Notes: a model not told the origin generated them from the letters alone. A stretch of 64,000 bases of DNA from Collinsella sp. (GCA_031296755.1 JAUMMZ010000022.1:1-64000), one strand, 5' to 3'; positions 8,392-17,033 are shown, counted from the first letter of the stretch. Numbers and translations: made by a program.

Positions 8392-9411
8392 ATGTCTGAG
8401 ATTTTTGAACCCAAGAACATCATCGTCACGGGCGGCTGCGGCTTCATCGGCAGCAACTTCGTGCACTACGTGGTCAACAACCACCCCGGGGTGCACGTGA
8501 CCGTCCTGGACAAGCTGACCTACGCCGGCAACCCCGAGAACATCGCCGGGCTTCCCTCCGACCGCGTGGAGCTCGTCGTGGGCGACATCTGCGACGCAGA
8601 GCTGCTGGACCGCATCGTCCCGGGCCACGACGCGATCGTGCACTACGCCGCCGAGAGCCACAACGACAACTCTATCGCGGACCCCGAGCCCTTCCTGCGC
8701 ACCAACGTGGAGGGCACCTTCCGCCTGCTGGAGGCCGTCCGCAAATACGGCATCCGCTACCACCACGTCTCCACCGACGAGGTCTACGGCGACCTCGCGC
8801 TCGACGACCCCGCCAAGTTCACCGAGGAGACGCCCTACAAGCCGTCCTCTCCGTACAGCTCGACCAAGGCTTCCTCCGACATGCTCGTGCGCGCCTGGAC
8901 CCGCACCTACGGCCTGCGCGCCACGATCTCCAACTGTTCCAACAACTACGGCCCCTACCAGCACGTGGAGAAGTTCATCCCCAGGCAGATCACGAACATA
9001 ATCGACGGCGTCCGCCCCAAGCTCTACGGGAAGGGCGAGAACGTCCGCGACTGGATCCACACCGAGGACCACTCCTCGGCCGTCTGGGACATCCTCACCA
9101 AGGGCCGCACGGGGGAGACCTACCTCATCGGCGCCGACGGCGAGAAGAATAACATCACCGTGCTCCGCATGATCCTGGAGGCCATGGGCCGCGACCCCGA
9201 GGCCTTCGACTGGGTCGCCGACCGTCCCGGCCACGACCGCCGCTACGCCATCGACAGCACGAAGCTCCAGCGGGAGCTCGGCTGGAGGCCGGCGCACACC
9301 GACTTCGCCGGGGGACTGAGGCAGACCATCGACTGGTACGTCGCCAACGAGTCCTGGTGGCGCCCGGCCAAGGAGGCCACCGAGGCCCGCTACCGCGCGC
9401 AGGGGCAGTAA
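8392..9411 (+). CDS. rmlB: dTDP-glucose 4,6-dehydratase
   Basis: 339 residues from the ATG at 8392; the frame is open further upstream to 8329, but that part is not conserved and lies in AT-rich sequence. Second enzyme of dTDP-L-rhamnose synthesis, converting dTDP-glucose to the 4-keto-6-deoxy sugar with bound NAD. The Rossmann motif is GGCGFIGSNF, the active-site stretch is STDEVYGDL, and the SDR tyrosine-lysine pair is YSSTK. NCSNNYGPYQ and the KFIPRQI region are typical of the family. GC content and codon use jump sharply at the start codon compared with the preceding ATPase gene. rmlCD follows after a 123-bp gap that holds a very strong hairpin. Confidence 0.95.
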   Translation: MSEIFEPKNIIVTGGCGFIGSNFVHYVVNNHPGVHVTVLDKLTYAGNPENIAGLPSDRVELVVGDICDAELLDRIVPGHDAIVHYAAESHNDNSIADPEPFLRTNVEGTFRLLEAVRKYGIRYHHVSTDEVYGDLALDDPAKFTEETPYKPSSPYSSTKASSDMLVRAWTRTYGLRATISNCSNNYGPYQHVEKFIPRQITNIIDGVRPKLYGKGENVRDWIHTEDHSSAVWDILTKGRTGETYLIGADGEKNNITVLRMILEAMGRDPEAFDWVADRPGHDRRYAIDSTKLQRELGWRPAHTDFAGGLRQTIDWYVANESWWRPAKEATEARYRAQGQ

Positions 9412-9437
9412 GACCGCATCCCGGCGAAGCGCACCGC

Positions 9438-9498
9438 GGGGCGCCCGCGCGGGGCCGCAGGGCATGGGGATGATCCTGCGTCCCCGCGCGGGCACCCC
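9438..9498. repeat. Long GC-rich hairpin between rmlB and rmlCD
   Basis: Two 24-base arms (9438-9461 and 9475-9498) pair at 22 of 24 positions around a 13-base loop. No T-tract follows, so it is not a typical intrinsic terminator. It may protect mRNA, tune expression of the downstream fusion gene, or be a small palindromic repeat element. Confidence 0.7.
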
Positions 9499-9534
9499 CG
9501 GTTATCCAACCTCTTCGATAGGAGCTTTTTCCAC

Positions 9535-10989
9535 ATGGCAGATATCGCATTCGAGAAGGACCTCTCCGTCGCCGAGACCGGCATCGAGGGCCTCAAGGTC
9601 GTCGACCTGGCCGTCCACGGCGACTCGCGCGGCTGGTTCAAGGAGAACTGGCAGCGCGCCAAGATGACCGCCCTGGGCATCCCGGACCTCAGGGTCGTCC
9701 AGAACAACATCTCCTACAACGACAGCCGCGGCGTCACCCGCGGCATCCACGCCGAGCCCTGGGACAAGTTCATCTCCGTGGCGCGCGGCAGCGTCTTCGG
9801 CGCATGGGTGGACCTGCGCGAGGGCAGCGAGACCTACGGGAAGGTGTTCACCTGCACGCTCGACCCGTCCAAGGCCATCTACGTCCCGCGCGGCGTGGGC
9901 AACTCCTTCCAGGCCCTGGAGGACGGCACCGCCTACACCTACCTGGTGGACGCCCACTGGTCCCTCGAGCTCAAGAAGACCTACACCTTCGTGAACCTCG
10001 CCGACCCCGAGCTCGCCATCGAGTGGCCGATCCCGCTCGATGAGGCCACTGTATCCGAGGCGGACCTGAACCACCCGATGCTCAGGGACGTCGTCCCAAT
10101 GGCGCCCAAGAGGACGCTCGTCACCGGCTGCAACGGCCAGCTGGGCCATGCTGTGCGCAGGCTGGCGGAGGAGCGCGGCGTCGCCAAGGACTTCGACTTC
10201 TGCGACATCGACACCTTCGACATGTCCGACCCGGACGCCTACACACAGTACGACTGGTCGCTCTACGGCACGGTCATCAACTGCGGCGCCTACACCGCCG
10301 TGGATAAAGCCGAGACCCCCGAGGGCCGCGTGACCGCATGGAAGGCCAACGCCACCGGCCCCGCCCTCCTCGCCCGCACATGCTCTGATCACGGGATCAC
10401 CCTCGTCCACGTGTCCAGCGACTACGTCTTCGACGGCACGGCCGAGGTGCACGACGAGGAGGAGCCCCTCAGCCCGCTGTCCGTCTACGGCCAGACCAAG
10501 GCCGCCGGCGACATCGCCGTGGCCGGGTGCTCGCGCCACTACATCATGCGCTCCAGCTGGGTCATCGGCGAGGGGCACAACTTCGTCAAGACCATGAAGG
10601 CGCTGTCCGACCGCGTCGCCGACCCCGAGGACGGGCTCGAGCAGGTCACGGTCGTTGACGACCAGCTGGGCCGCCTGACCTTCACGCGTGACATGGCCGA
10701 GGCCATCTTCCACGTGCTGGGGACGCACGCCCCCTACGGCACCTACGGCTGCACCGGCTCGGGCGCCGTGAGGAGCTGGGCCGACATCGCCCGCGCCGTC
10801 TTCGAGGCCGCCAACGGCAACGGGGACAGGGTCGTGCCGGTTTCGACCGCCGACTACTACGCCGGCGCCGCCGGCCCCGTCGCCCCGCGCCCGGTCCACT
10901 CCGCGCTCGACCTGTCCAGGCTCGAGTCGGTCGGGTTCCACATGCCCGACTGGGAGGAAGAGCTGGGGGAGTACCTCAAGACGCTCTAG
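9535..10989 (+). CDS. rmlCD: Bifunctional dTDP-4-dehydrorhamnose 3,5-epimerase / dTDP-4-dehydrorhamnose reductase
   Basis: 484 residues, a fusion of the last two enzymes of dTDP-L-rhamnose synthesis. Residues 1 to about 190 are an RmlC-type cupin: DSRGWFKENW, then GVTRGIHAEPWDKF with the likely catalytic His72, then VPRGVGNSFQ. Residues from about 195 are RmlD, an NAD(P)H-dependent SDR: GCNGQLGHAV, then VHVSSDYVFDG, and SVYGQTKAAGD with the Tyr-Lys pair. The ATG at 9535 has an AGGAG site upstream. Fusion lets the epimerised keto-sugar pass directly to the reductase. It shares the very high GC content of rmlA and rmlB and ends at a strong terminator. Confidence 0.93.
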   Translation: MADIAFEKDLSVAETGIEGLKVVDLAVHGDSRGWFKENWQRAKMTALGIPDLRVVQNNISYNDSRGVTRGIHAEPWDKFISVARGSVFGAWVDLREGSETYGKVFTCTLDPSKAIYVPRGVGNSFQALEDGTAYTYLVDAHWSLELKKTYTFVNLADPELAIEWPIPLDEATVSEADLNHPMLRDVVPMAPKRTLVTGCNGQLGHAVRRLAEERGVAKDFDFCDIDTFDMSDPDAYTQYDWSLYGTVINCGAYTAVDKAETPEGRVTAWKANATGPALLARTCSDHGITLVHVSSDYVFDGTAEVHDEEEPLSPLSVYGQTKAAGDIAVAGCSRHYIMRSSWVIGEGHNFVKTMKALSDRVADPEDGLEQVTVVDDQLGRLTFTRDMAEAIFHVLGTHAPYGTYGCTGSGAVRSWADIARAVFEAANGNGDRVVPVSTADYYAGAAGPVAPRPVHSALDLSRLESVGFHMPDWEEELGEYLKTL

Positions 10990-11011
10990 CCGCTATTAAC
11001 TTTTCGAGAGC

Positions 11012-11043
11012 AAAAGCCGCCGCTTGTTAACGGCGGCTTTTCT
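11012..11043. terminator. Bidirectional intrinsic terminator
   Basis: Perfect 11-bp stem (11012-11022 with 11031-11041), 8-base loop, with an A-run on one side and a T-run on the other. It ends rmlCD and the convergent glycosyltransferase gene. Confidence 0.85.
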
Positions 11044-11091
11044 TGTTGGTGGCTATCTACGCAGTGGTGCCAATAGTATTTTGCGGAAGAT

Positions 11092-12063
11092 CTACCTCTC
11101 GCTTGGCGTGGTGGCGGACCTGCCAGGCTGGTCGTCGTAGGCGTATTTGCTGTACACGTTGACCTCCCACTGCTTTTTTTCGACCTTTGCCACGGAATCG
11201 AGGATGAATCCGGTTGCAAGGCTCAGGCCGCACAGGAACATAAACGACGCGGCGAGCATGGCGGTGGGGAAGCGAGGAACGAGGCCGGTCTGGAAATACT
11301 CGACAACGATGGGCGTGCCCAGGGCGAGGCCGATCACCGCAAACAGAAGCGCAACCAGGCTGAAGAACTTCAGCGGGCGGTAGTCCTTGAACAGCGTGCC
11401 GATCATCGCGACGACTTTAATGCCGTCGCTCACGGTATTGAGCTTGGACTCGGAGCCTTCCGGACGGTCGCGGTACTCGATGGGCACATCTTTGATGCGC
11501 CAGCGGTGGTCGACAGCGTGAATCGAGAGCTCGGTTTCGATTTGAAAGCCCTCGGAAAGCACAGGGAAGGTTTTAACGAACGGGCGACTCATGGCGCGGT
11601 AGCCGGTCATGACGTCATCGAAGCTGTAGCCATAGATCCACTTGATCATGGCACGTACCAGGTTGTTGCCAAAGCCGTGGAAGGCACGTTTGTTCTCCTC
11701 GGCATAGGTGCCGTTGGAAAGACGGTCGCCCACGGTCATGTCGGCCGTGCCGTTGAGGATGGGCTCGCAGAGGGCTTTGGCCGCCTCGGCGGGGTAGGTG
11801 TCATCGCCGTCGACCATCAGGTAACAATCGGCATCGATGTCGCGAAACATCTGACGGCACACGTTGCCCTTTCCCTGACGCGGCTCAAAACGCACCGTGG
11901 CGCCGTGCTCGGTGGCGATGCGTGAGGTATCGTCCGACGAGTTATTGTCATAGACATAGACCGTCGCCTGCGGAAGCTCGCGGTGAAAGTCGTCGATGAC
12001 CTTACCAATCGTGAGCGCTTCGTTGTAGCAGGGGATGATGACGGCGATGGATTCAGAATTCAC
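11092..12063 (-). CDS. Family 2 glycosyltransferase of the polyprenyl-phosphate (DPM1/GtrB) type
   Basis: 323 residues from a GTG at 12063 with AAGGAG upstream. The GT2 domain begins at residue 6 (AVIIPCYNEALTIG), with VYDNNSSDDTS near 37-47 and the metal motif DGDD at 85-88. RQGKGN is near 62 and the acceptor-side MTGYRAMSR near 152-160. Two hydrophobic spans follow at about 232-250 and 266-290. This pattern fits enzymes that move a sugar onto undecaprenyl phosphate at the inner face of the membrane, for later use outside. It is transcribed away from the Wzm/Wzt export genes, and the shared 160-bp region between them should hold both promoters. Donor sugar unknown. Confidence 0.85.
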   Translation of the reverse strand: MNSESIAVIIPCYNEALTIGKVIDDFHRELPQATVYVYDNNSSDDTSRIATEHGATVRFEPRQGKGNVCRQMFRDIDADCYLMVDGDDTYPAEAAKALCEPILNGTADMTVGDRLSNGTYAEENKRAFHGFGNNLVRAMIKWIYGYSFDDVMTGYRAMSRPFVKTFPVLSEGFQIETELSIHAVDHRWRIKDVPIEYRDRPEGSESKLNTVSDGIKVVAMIGTLFKDYRPLKFFSLVALLFAVIGLALGTPIVVEYFQTGLVPRFPTAMLAASFMFLCGLSLATGFILDSVAKVEKKQWEVNVYSKYAYDDQPGRSATTPSER

Positions 12064-12223
12064 TCAATGCTCCTTATACGTTCAATCCTTGAAAGTATAG
12101 CCGTTTGGGCTTGGCATCCTAAGATGTGGGTTAGTTCTCCAGTTTTGTTGCGCGAATCGTTTGCATGGCCGTCGGGTCTATACTGTTCGTTTGTCAACGA
12201 TTACGAGTAAAGGAGTTGCATCC

Positions 12224-13069
12224 GTGTCGGATCAGACAAAGCAACAAGAAACTCGCAGTCTGCCTGCGACGTTTGCTAAGAACGAATTTGAGAAGGACGC
12301 GTTTATCCTTCGTCAGCTGGTTACCAAGGATTTTAAGATCAAGTATCGCCGTAGCGTTCTGGGCGTCGCATGGTCGGTGCTCAACCCGCTGCTGATGATG
12401 ATCGTCATGGCCATCGTGTTCTCGACGATTTTCGCCCAGGGCCGCAATGGCTCAATTACGCCCGAGATGTACCCGCTGTACTTGATCGTGGGTAACGTCA
12501 CCTTTGCCGTCATGTCCGAGTCTACGAACCAGGCCCTGACGTCGATCGTGGGTGCTGCCCCGCTGCTCAAGAAGGTTAAGGTGCACCGCTGGGTCTTCCC
12601 AGTACAGAAGGTGCTCTTCTCGCTGGTTAACTTTGCCTTCTCGCTGGTCGCCGTTGCCATCGTTATGCTGTGGTTCCACGTTATGCCTTCTTGGCACCTG
12701 ATTCTGCTGCCGGTCTGCCTACTGCTGCTTATGTGCTTCTGCATGGGCCTGGGCATGATGCTCTCCGCCCTCACGGTCTTCTTCCGCGATGTCATGCATC
12801 TGTGGAGCGTCGTCATTACGGCGTGGACTTACATTACGCCTATTTTCTGGACGACCGACTTCGTTGCGCAAATGCCGCATCTCGTGCGCATTCTGGTCTA
12901 TGCGAACCCCATGTATAACTACCTGCAGTTTATGCGCGATATCTTCCTGTTCCAGACTACGCCCTCGCTTATGACGTTTGGTATGTGCGTTGCTTGGGCG
13001 GTTCTTGCGCTTGTTATTGGCTATACCGTGTTCCATAAGTCCGAGCGCAAGTTCATCCTCTACATCTAA
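12224..13069 (+). CDS. wzm: Polysaccharide ABC exporter, permease subunit (ABC-2 type)
   Basis: 281 residues from the GTG at 12224, chosen for the AAAGGAG site eight bases upstream; the upstream open frame is not conserved. The N-terminal YRRSVLGVAWSVLNPLLMM is the signature of Wzm/TagG-type permeases. About six hydrophobic spans follow, with MLSALTVFFRDVMH (the conserved amphipathic stretch) in the second half. With Wzt it should move a lipid-linked polysaccharide or teichoic acid-like polymer across the membrane. wzt starts eight bases after its stop codon. A TATACT at 12179-12184 could be a -10 box, but I see no good -35. Confidence 0.9.
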   Translation: MSDQTKQQETRSLPATFAKNEFEKDAFILRQLVTKDFKIKYRRSVLGVAWSVLNPLLMMIVMAIVFSTIFAQGRNGSITPEMYPLYLIVGNVTFAVMSESTNQALTSIVGAAPLLKKVKVHRWVFPVQKVLFSLVNFAFSLVAVAIVMLWFHVMPSWHLILLPVCLLLLMCFCMGLGMMLSALTVFFRDVMHLWSVVITAWTYITPIFWTTDFVAQMPHLVRILVYANPMYNYLQFMRDIFLFQTTPSLMTFGMCVAWAVLALVIGYTVFHKSERKFILYI

Positions 13070-13077
13070 GGAGTGCT

Positions 13078-13848
13078 GTGATGACTGAATCTGTTGTTGA
13101 TTACAGCGAGCAGCCTCTGGCTGTCGAGGTCGACGACGTCACCATGATCTTTAACATGGCGTCCGAGTCGCTGACCAACCTCAAGGAGTACTTCATCAAG
13201 CTTGCCAAGCACGAGTTGTTCTTTGAGGAGTTTAGGGCGCTCAAGCATATCTCGTTTGATATTCATCGTGGCGAGGTCGTGGGTCTGGTTGGCACCAATG
13301 GTTCCGGTAAGTCTACGATGCTCAAGATTATCGCCGGTGTGCTTGAGCCTAGCGAGGGCAGCGTTAAGGTGCACGGTAACATTGCGCCGCTGATTGAGCT
13401 TGGTGCCGGCTTTGACCCCGAGCTGACCGCCCGCGAGAACATCTATCTGAACGGCGCCCTGCTCGGCTATACCAAGGAGTTCATCGACGCCAACTTTGAC
13501 GGCATTATTGAGTTCGCTGAGCTTCAGAACTTTGTCGATATGCCGCTTAAGAACTTCTCCTCGGGCATGGTGGCGCGTATCGCCTTTGCAATCGCGACGA
13601 TTACCGAGCCCGATATTCTGATCGTTGACGAGACGCTGTCCGTCGGTGATGTGTTCTTCCAGCAGAAGTGCGAGGCCCGCATCCAGCACTTTATCCAGAG
13701 CGGCGACGTGACGGTTCTGTTCGTTTCGCACTCCATGGAGCAGGTTGAGCGCATCTGCCAGCGTGCCGTTTGGATTGAGAAGGGTGACCTTCGCATGGAC
13801 GGCCCGGTCAGTGAGGTCTGCAAGGCGTATCGCGAGCAGTTCAACTAG
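13078..13848 (+). CDS. wzt: Polysaccharide ABC exporter, ATP-binding subunit
   Basis: 256 residues (GTG at 13078; the ATG at 13081 is equally possible), with an AAGGAG site ahead. Walker A is GTNGSGKST, the ABC signature is NFSSGMVARIAFA, and Walker B is ILIVDE followed by the H-loop in VLFVSHSMEQ. GAGFDPELTARENIYLNG is typical of the Wzt/TagH/RfbE subgroup. It lacks the extra C-terminal carbohydrate-binding domain found in O9a-type Wzt, so recognition of a capped polymer end is not expected. It powers the Wzm permease encoded immediately upstream. Confidence 0.92.
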   Translation: MMTESVVDYSEQPLAVEVDDVTMIFNMASESLTNLKEYFIKLAKHELFFEEFRALKHISFDIHRGEVVGLVGTNGSGKSTMLKIIAGVLEPSEGSVKVHGNIAPLIELGAGFDPELTARENIYLNGALLGYTKEFIDANFDGIIEFAELQNFVDMPLKNFSSGMVARIAFAIATITEPDILIVDETLSVGDVFFQQKCEARIQHFIQSGDVTVLFVSHSMEQVERICQRAVWIEKGDLRMDGPVSEVCKAYREQFN

Positions 13849-13900
13849 GTTATAATTACTTGCGCTTGGCCGAATTGTTTGGCTGGGCGTGCGGTTATTT

Positions 13901-13977
13901 GCTCCATTAGCTCAGTTGGATAGAGCAGGGGACTTCTAATCCCAAGGTCGACGGTTCGAATCCGCCATGGAGCACCA
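13901..13977 (+). tRNA. tRNA-Arg (anticodon TCT)
   Basis: 77 bases including an encoded CCA end. The acceptor stem GCTCCAT pairs with ATGGAGC, the D arm is GCTC/GAGC, the T arm GACGG/CCGCC has loop TTCGAAT, and the anticodon loop CTTCTAA reads AGA. One G-A mismatch closes the anticodon stem. A TATAAT at 13851-13856 lies upstream. Confidence 0.95.
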
Positions 13978-13986
13978 TCGTTTATT

Positions 13987-14019
13987 AAGCCCGGACCGCT
14001 TGGTGGTCTGGGCTTTTTT
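13987..14019 (+). terminator. Intrinsic terminator after tRNA-Arg(TCT)
   Basis: An 11-bp stem (13987-13997 with 14005-14015, one wobble) followed by six T residues. Confidence 0.85.
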
Positions 14020-14081
14020 CATCTTGTGTGTTGCTGGAGCCGAGCGCGAGCAAGCCGCTGCTGTTTGTTGGGGTTGGCATT

Positions 14082-14519
14082 TTACTTTTCGAGATGCTCT
14101 TTCAGCAGCTCCAACGCGTGGGCGTAGCCTTGGAGGCCCTCTCCGGTGATGGTGGCGAAGCAGGCCAGACGGGCGTAGCTCACCTGGCGGAAGTCTTCGC
14201 GGGTCTCGACTGCGCTAATGTGGACCTCCACAGCCGGGATGGCGACGGCTTTGAGCGCGTCCAGGATGGCCACGCTTGTGTGCGTGTAGGCGGCCGGGTT
14301 GATGACGATGCCGTCGACCTTTCCGTAAGCCTCCTGGATCTTGTCGACGATGCTGCCCTCGTGGTTAGACTGGAAGACCTCGACCTCGTCGAAGCCCTGT
14401 GCGGCACCCGCTTCCTGGCAGATCTGCACTAAGCGATCGTAGTTGTCGCTGCCGTAGATGCCTGGCTCGCGAATGCCGAGCATGTTGAGGTTGGGGCCGT
14501 TAATGACGAGTGCTTTCAT
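14082..14519 (-). CDS. aroQ: 3-dehydroquinate dehydratase, type II
   Basis: 145 residues from the ATG at 14519 with AAGGAAG upstream; the open frame extends further but only as terminator sequence. Third step of the shikimate pathway, dehydrating 3-dehydroquinate. Type II signatures: NGPNLNMLG at the start, REPGIYG (the catalytic Tyr loop), FQSNHEGSIVDKI, NPAAYTHTSVAI, and EVHISAVETREDFR with the catalytic His. It is the last gene of the aromatic block and is separated from aroEK by a strong terminator, so it may be expressed partly by readthrough or from its own promoter. Confidence 0.95.
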   Translation of the reverse strand: MKALVINGPNLNMLGIREPGIYGSDNYDRLVQICQEAGAAQGFDEVEVFQSNHEGSIVDKIQEAYGKVDGIVINPAAYTHTSVAILDALKAVAIPAVEVHISAVETREDFRQVSYARLACFATITGEGLQGYAHALELLKEHLEK

Positions 14520-14540
14520 GGTTGCTTCCTTTGCAGTTGA

Positions 14541-14581
14541 AAAACCACCACAAAGGTGCCTGCCCCCTTTGTGGTGGTTTT
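14541..14581 (-). terminator. Intrinsic terminator between aroEK and aroQ
   Basis: Perfect 16-bp stem (14541-14556 with 14566-14581) and 9-base loop. On the minus strand it is followed by T residues, so it should stop transcripts leaving aroEK and leave aroQ at a lower level. Confidence 0.85.
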
Positions 14582-14583
14582 GG

Positions 14584-15834
14584 TTAGAGAGCGGGTGGGA
14601 GGGTGTCGAGGAGGGCATGGGCGGTGTTGGCGGTGCAGTCGCGTGAGTCGATGATGTAGTCGGCCCAGGCGCGGTAGCGCGGCATACGCTGCTCGGCCAG
14701 CTTGTCGATGCCGTCGCGCGCGGTGATGGGGCGGCCCTTGTGGGCGAGCTCGTCGAGCTTGCGGTTGAGCATCACGATCTGGCTGTTTTGGTGCAGCAGA
14801 GGGTAGTTCTCGTCGCGCGTAACCACGCCGCCGCCGGTGGAGAGCACCAAGCCGCTGCGCTTGGAGATGTCGGCCAGCGCTGCCGTCTCCTGCTCGCGGA
14901 AGGCCGCCTCGCCGCACTTGATGATAAAGTCGGCGCAGGGCATGCCCAGGCGCTCCTCGAGGGCGCGATCGAGATCGATGTGCTCGCGGCCCGTGAGCTG
15001 GGCGATCTGCTCGCCCACGCGGGTCTTGCCCGAGCCCGGCATGCCGATCAGCGCGATGTTCTGTTCGCGGCGTGACAGGCGCTCCGTTACGTCCAGGATC
15101 CTCTCGCGCGGGGTGGCTTTGCCGGTATAGCGCTCGACAGCTTGTGCCGCCTGGGCAACAAGCATAAGCAGGCCGCCGATGCAGGGGATGCCGCGGCGCT
15201 CGGCCTCGAGCATCAGGCCCGTGCGGGCGGGGTTGTAGACAATGTCGATGACGCCCTCGAGCGCATCGAGGCCTTCGAGCGTGCAAGGCGCGTCGGGGCA
15301 ATGGGGGAACATGCCGGCGGGCGTGCAGTTGACGAGTAGGGAGGCGTCGGACTGCTGCGCGATATTGTCGTAGTTGACCTCGCTCGTGCGACCCACGGGT
15401 ACGACGATGGCGCCCATGTCTCCCAGCACCATACTTGCCGTGGTGCCGGCGCCGCCGGTGGCACCGAGCACGAGGGCCTTCTTGCCGGCAACCTCAACGC
15501 CCAACTCCTCGACCAGGCACTGGAAACCGAAGTAGTCAGTATTATCGCCGTGCAGGCGGCCGTCGGGCAGGCGCGTGATGGTGTTGACGTTGCCCATGCG
15601 CTCGGCGAGCGGGCTCAGCTCGTCCAGGTATTCCATGACGGCGCGCTTGTAGGGGATGGTCACGTTGGTGCCCTCCCATTCGTCGCCCGTCATAAAAGCC
15701 TCAAGATCCTCGGGCTCGCGTTCAAAACGCACGTATTCAAGCCCAGCGAGCTCTTTGTAGATGGTCGGGGTATAGCTGTGGCCCAGCACGCGGCCCAGCA
15801 CGCCGTAGGGGCGGGTTGCGGCGGTATCGGTCAT
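14584..15834 (-). CDS. aroE-aroK: Bifunctional shikimate dehydrogenase / shikimate kinase
   Basis: 416 residues, a fusion of two consecutive pathway enzymes. Residues 1 to about 250 are AroE: NVTIPYK with catalytic Lys63, GDNTD with Asp100, the NADP-binding VLGATGGAGTT at 122-132, and NCTPAGM. Residues from about 257 are shikimate kinase: P-loop GMPGSGKT (264-271), DLD near 287, FREQE, and the GGGVV shikimate-binding turn. The usual shikimate-binding SxS of AroE reads SYT here, an atypical substitution. The ATG directly follows the pheA stop codon (TAG then ATG), pointing to translational coupling. The fusion is uncommon across bacteria. Confidence 0.93.
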   Translation of the reverse strand: MTDTAATRPYGVLGRVLGHSYTPTIYKELAGLEYVRFEREPEDLEAFMTGDEWEGTNVTIPYKRAVMEYLDELSPLAERMGNVNTITRLPDGRLHGDNTDYFGFQCLVEELGVEVAGKKALVLGATGGAGTTASMVLGDMGAIVVPVGRTSEVNYDNIAQQSDASLLVNCTPAGMFPHCPDAPCTLEGLDALEGVIDIVYNPARTGLMLEAERRGIPCIGGLLMLVAQAAQAVERYTGKATPRERILDVTERLSRREQNIALIGMPGSGKTRVGEQIAQLTGREHIDLDRALEERLGMPCADFIIKCGEAAFREQETAALADISKRSGLVLSTGGGVVTRDENYPLLHQNSQIVMLNRKLDELAHKGRPITARDGIDKLAEQRMPRYRAWADYIIDSRDCTANTAHALLDTLPPAL

Positions 15835-16980
15835 CTAGAGCACCTCCGTGTAGCTGCCAAAGTAGGTGAAGCTCTCGCACACGTCGTCGATGGAATCGAG
15901 CAGGTCGTCGAGGGCCTTGCTGCCAAAGGGGCAGTCCAGATCAAAGTAGAACATAAACTCAAAGTCGCGGCCGGGGATGGGGCGGCTCTCGAGCTTGATG
16001 AGGTTGATGTTGAGTGCGTAGAAGCGCTCGAGCACGCGATAGAGGGCGCCCGGCTCGTTGGCCGTGGTGATCATGAGCGAGGTGCGATTAGCGCCGGGGT
16101 AGACGCGCGGCTCGCGGCCGATGACGACAAAGCGCGTGTAGTTGTTGTCCGAGTCTTGGATATTGGGCTCCAGCACCTCGAGGCCATACAGCGTGGCACA
16201 GCTGAGCGAGGCGATGGCGGCGACGTCGGTGCGCTCGGAGTTGGCGACCATCTCGGCCGACATGGCCGTGTTTGGGTACTTGGTGGCGTGCAGGTCGTGG
16301 GACTCGATAAAGCCGGCACACTGGGCAATGGCTTGGCCGTGGCTGTAGACCTCGCGCACGTCGGCGAGCTTGGTGCCGGGCTTGACGAGCAAGTTGTGGT
16401 CGATCTTGAGGCGAAGCGAGCGCACGATGTGGAAGTCGAACTGGGCGAGCAGGTCGTAGACGGCGTTGACCGAGCCGGCGGTGGAGTTCTCGATGGGCAG
16501 CACGCCAAACTCGCAGAAGCCGTCGCGCACAGCGCGCATAACGCCTTCGAAGGTCTCGAAAAACGCGATGTCGGGCACGTCGAAGAGTTTGCACGCGGCG
16601 ATCTGGCTATAGGCACCCTCCACGCCCTGGCAGGCAACGGTGGCCGTTTGAGGGAAGGCCGTGTCGGAGACTGCAGCCGTGGCGTGGGCCTTTTGCGAGA
16701 CGGTGATGCCCTTGAGCTCGTTGATGTAGCGCTGCTGCTCGGCCTTGCTCATGCTCATGAGGAGACGGAACAGGGTGATGGTCTGCGCCTCGTAGCGCTC
16801 GGGCGCGCGGCTGGCGAGGTTGTTGAGCTTGGAGCGCTCACGGGCGGGGTCGAAGACGGCCTTGCCCATCTCGATTTTTGACTTGGCTACCTCGGTGGCA
16901 ATGTCCATGCGCTCGACAAAGCTGTTGAGGAGCGTGGTGTCGATGCCATCGATGGCCTGGCGGATGTCAGCAAGGTCCAT
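15835..16980 (-). CDS. pheA: Chorismate mutase / prephenate dehydratase (P-protein)
   Basis: 381 residues from the ATG at 16980; the longer open frame upstream runs through aroC. Residues 1 to about 90 are an AroQ-type chorismate mutase (ERMDIATEVAKSKIEMGKAVFDPARE). The prephenate dehydratase domain follows, with GVEGAYSQ, PIENSTAGSV and the catalytic TRF motif in NYTRFVVIGRE. A C-terminal ACT domain carries GALYRVL and ESRP, the phenylalanine-binding motifs, so feedback inhibition by Phe is expected. It makes phenylpyruvate from chorismate. It also provides the only chorismate mutase in this cluster, so it feeds TyrA too. Confidence 0.95.
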   Translation of the reverse strand: MDLADIRQAIDGIDTTLLNSFVERMDIATEVAKSKIEMGKAVFDPARERSKLNNLASRAPERYEAQTITLFRLLMSMSKAEQQRYINELKGITVSQKAHATAAVSDTAFPQTATVACQGVEGAYSQIAACKLFDVPDIAFFETFEGVMRAVRDGFCEFGVLPIENSTAGSVNAVYDLLAQFDFHIVRSLRLKIDHNLLVKPGTKLADVREVYSHGQAIAQCAGFIESHDLHATKYPNTAMSAEMVANSERTDVAAIASLSCATLYGLEVLEPNIQDSDNNYTRFVVIGREPRVYPGANRTSLMITTANEPGALYRVLERFYALNINLIKLESRPIPGRDFEFMFYFDLDCPFGSKALDDLLDSIDDVCESFTYFGSYTEVL

Positions 16981-17033
16981 GGAGGCCCCTTTCACGTAAC
17001 GGCTGAGTTGGCAGGCAACCCAGGTGAGTCGGG

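Noticed and set aside
9502..10941. 479-residue open frame opposite rmlCD
   Set aside because: Gly/Val/Asp/Arg-rich antisense of a high-GC gene.
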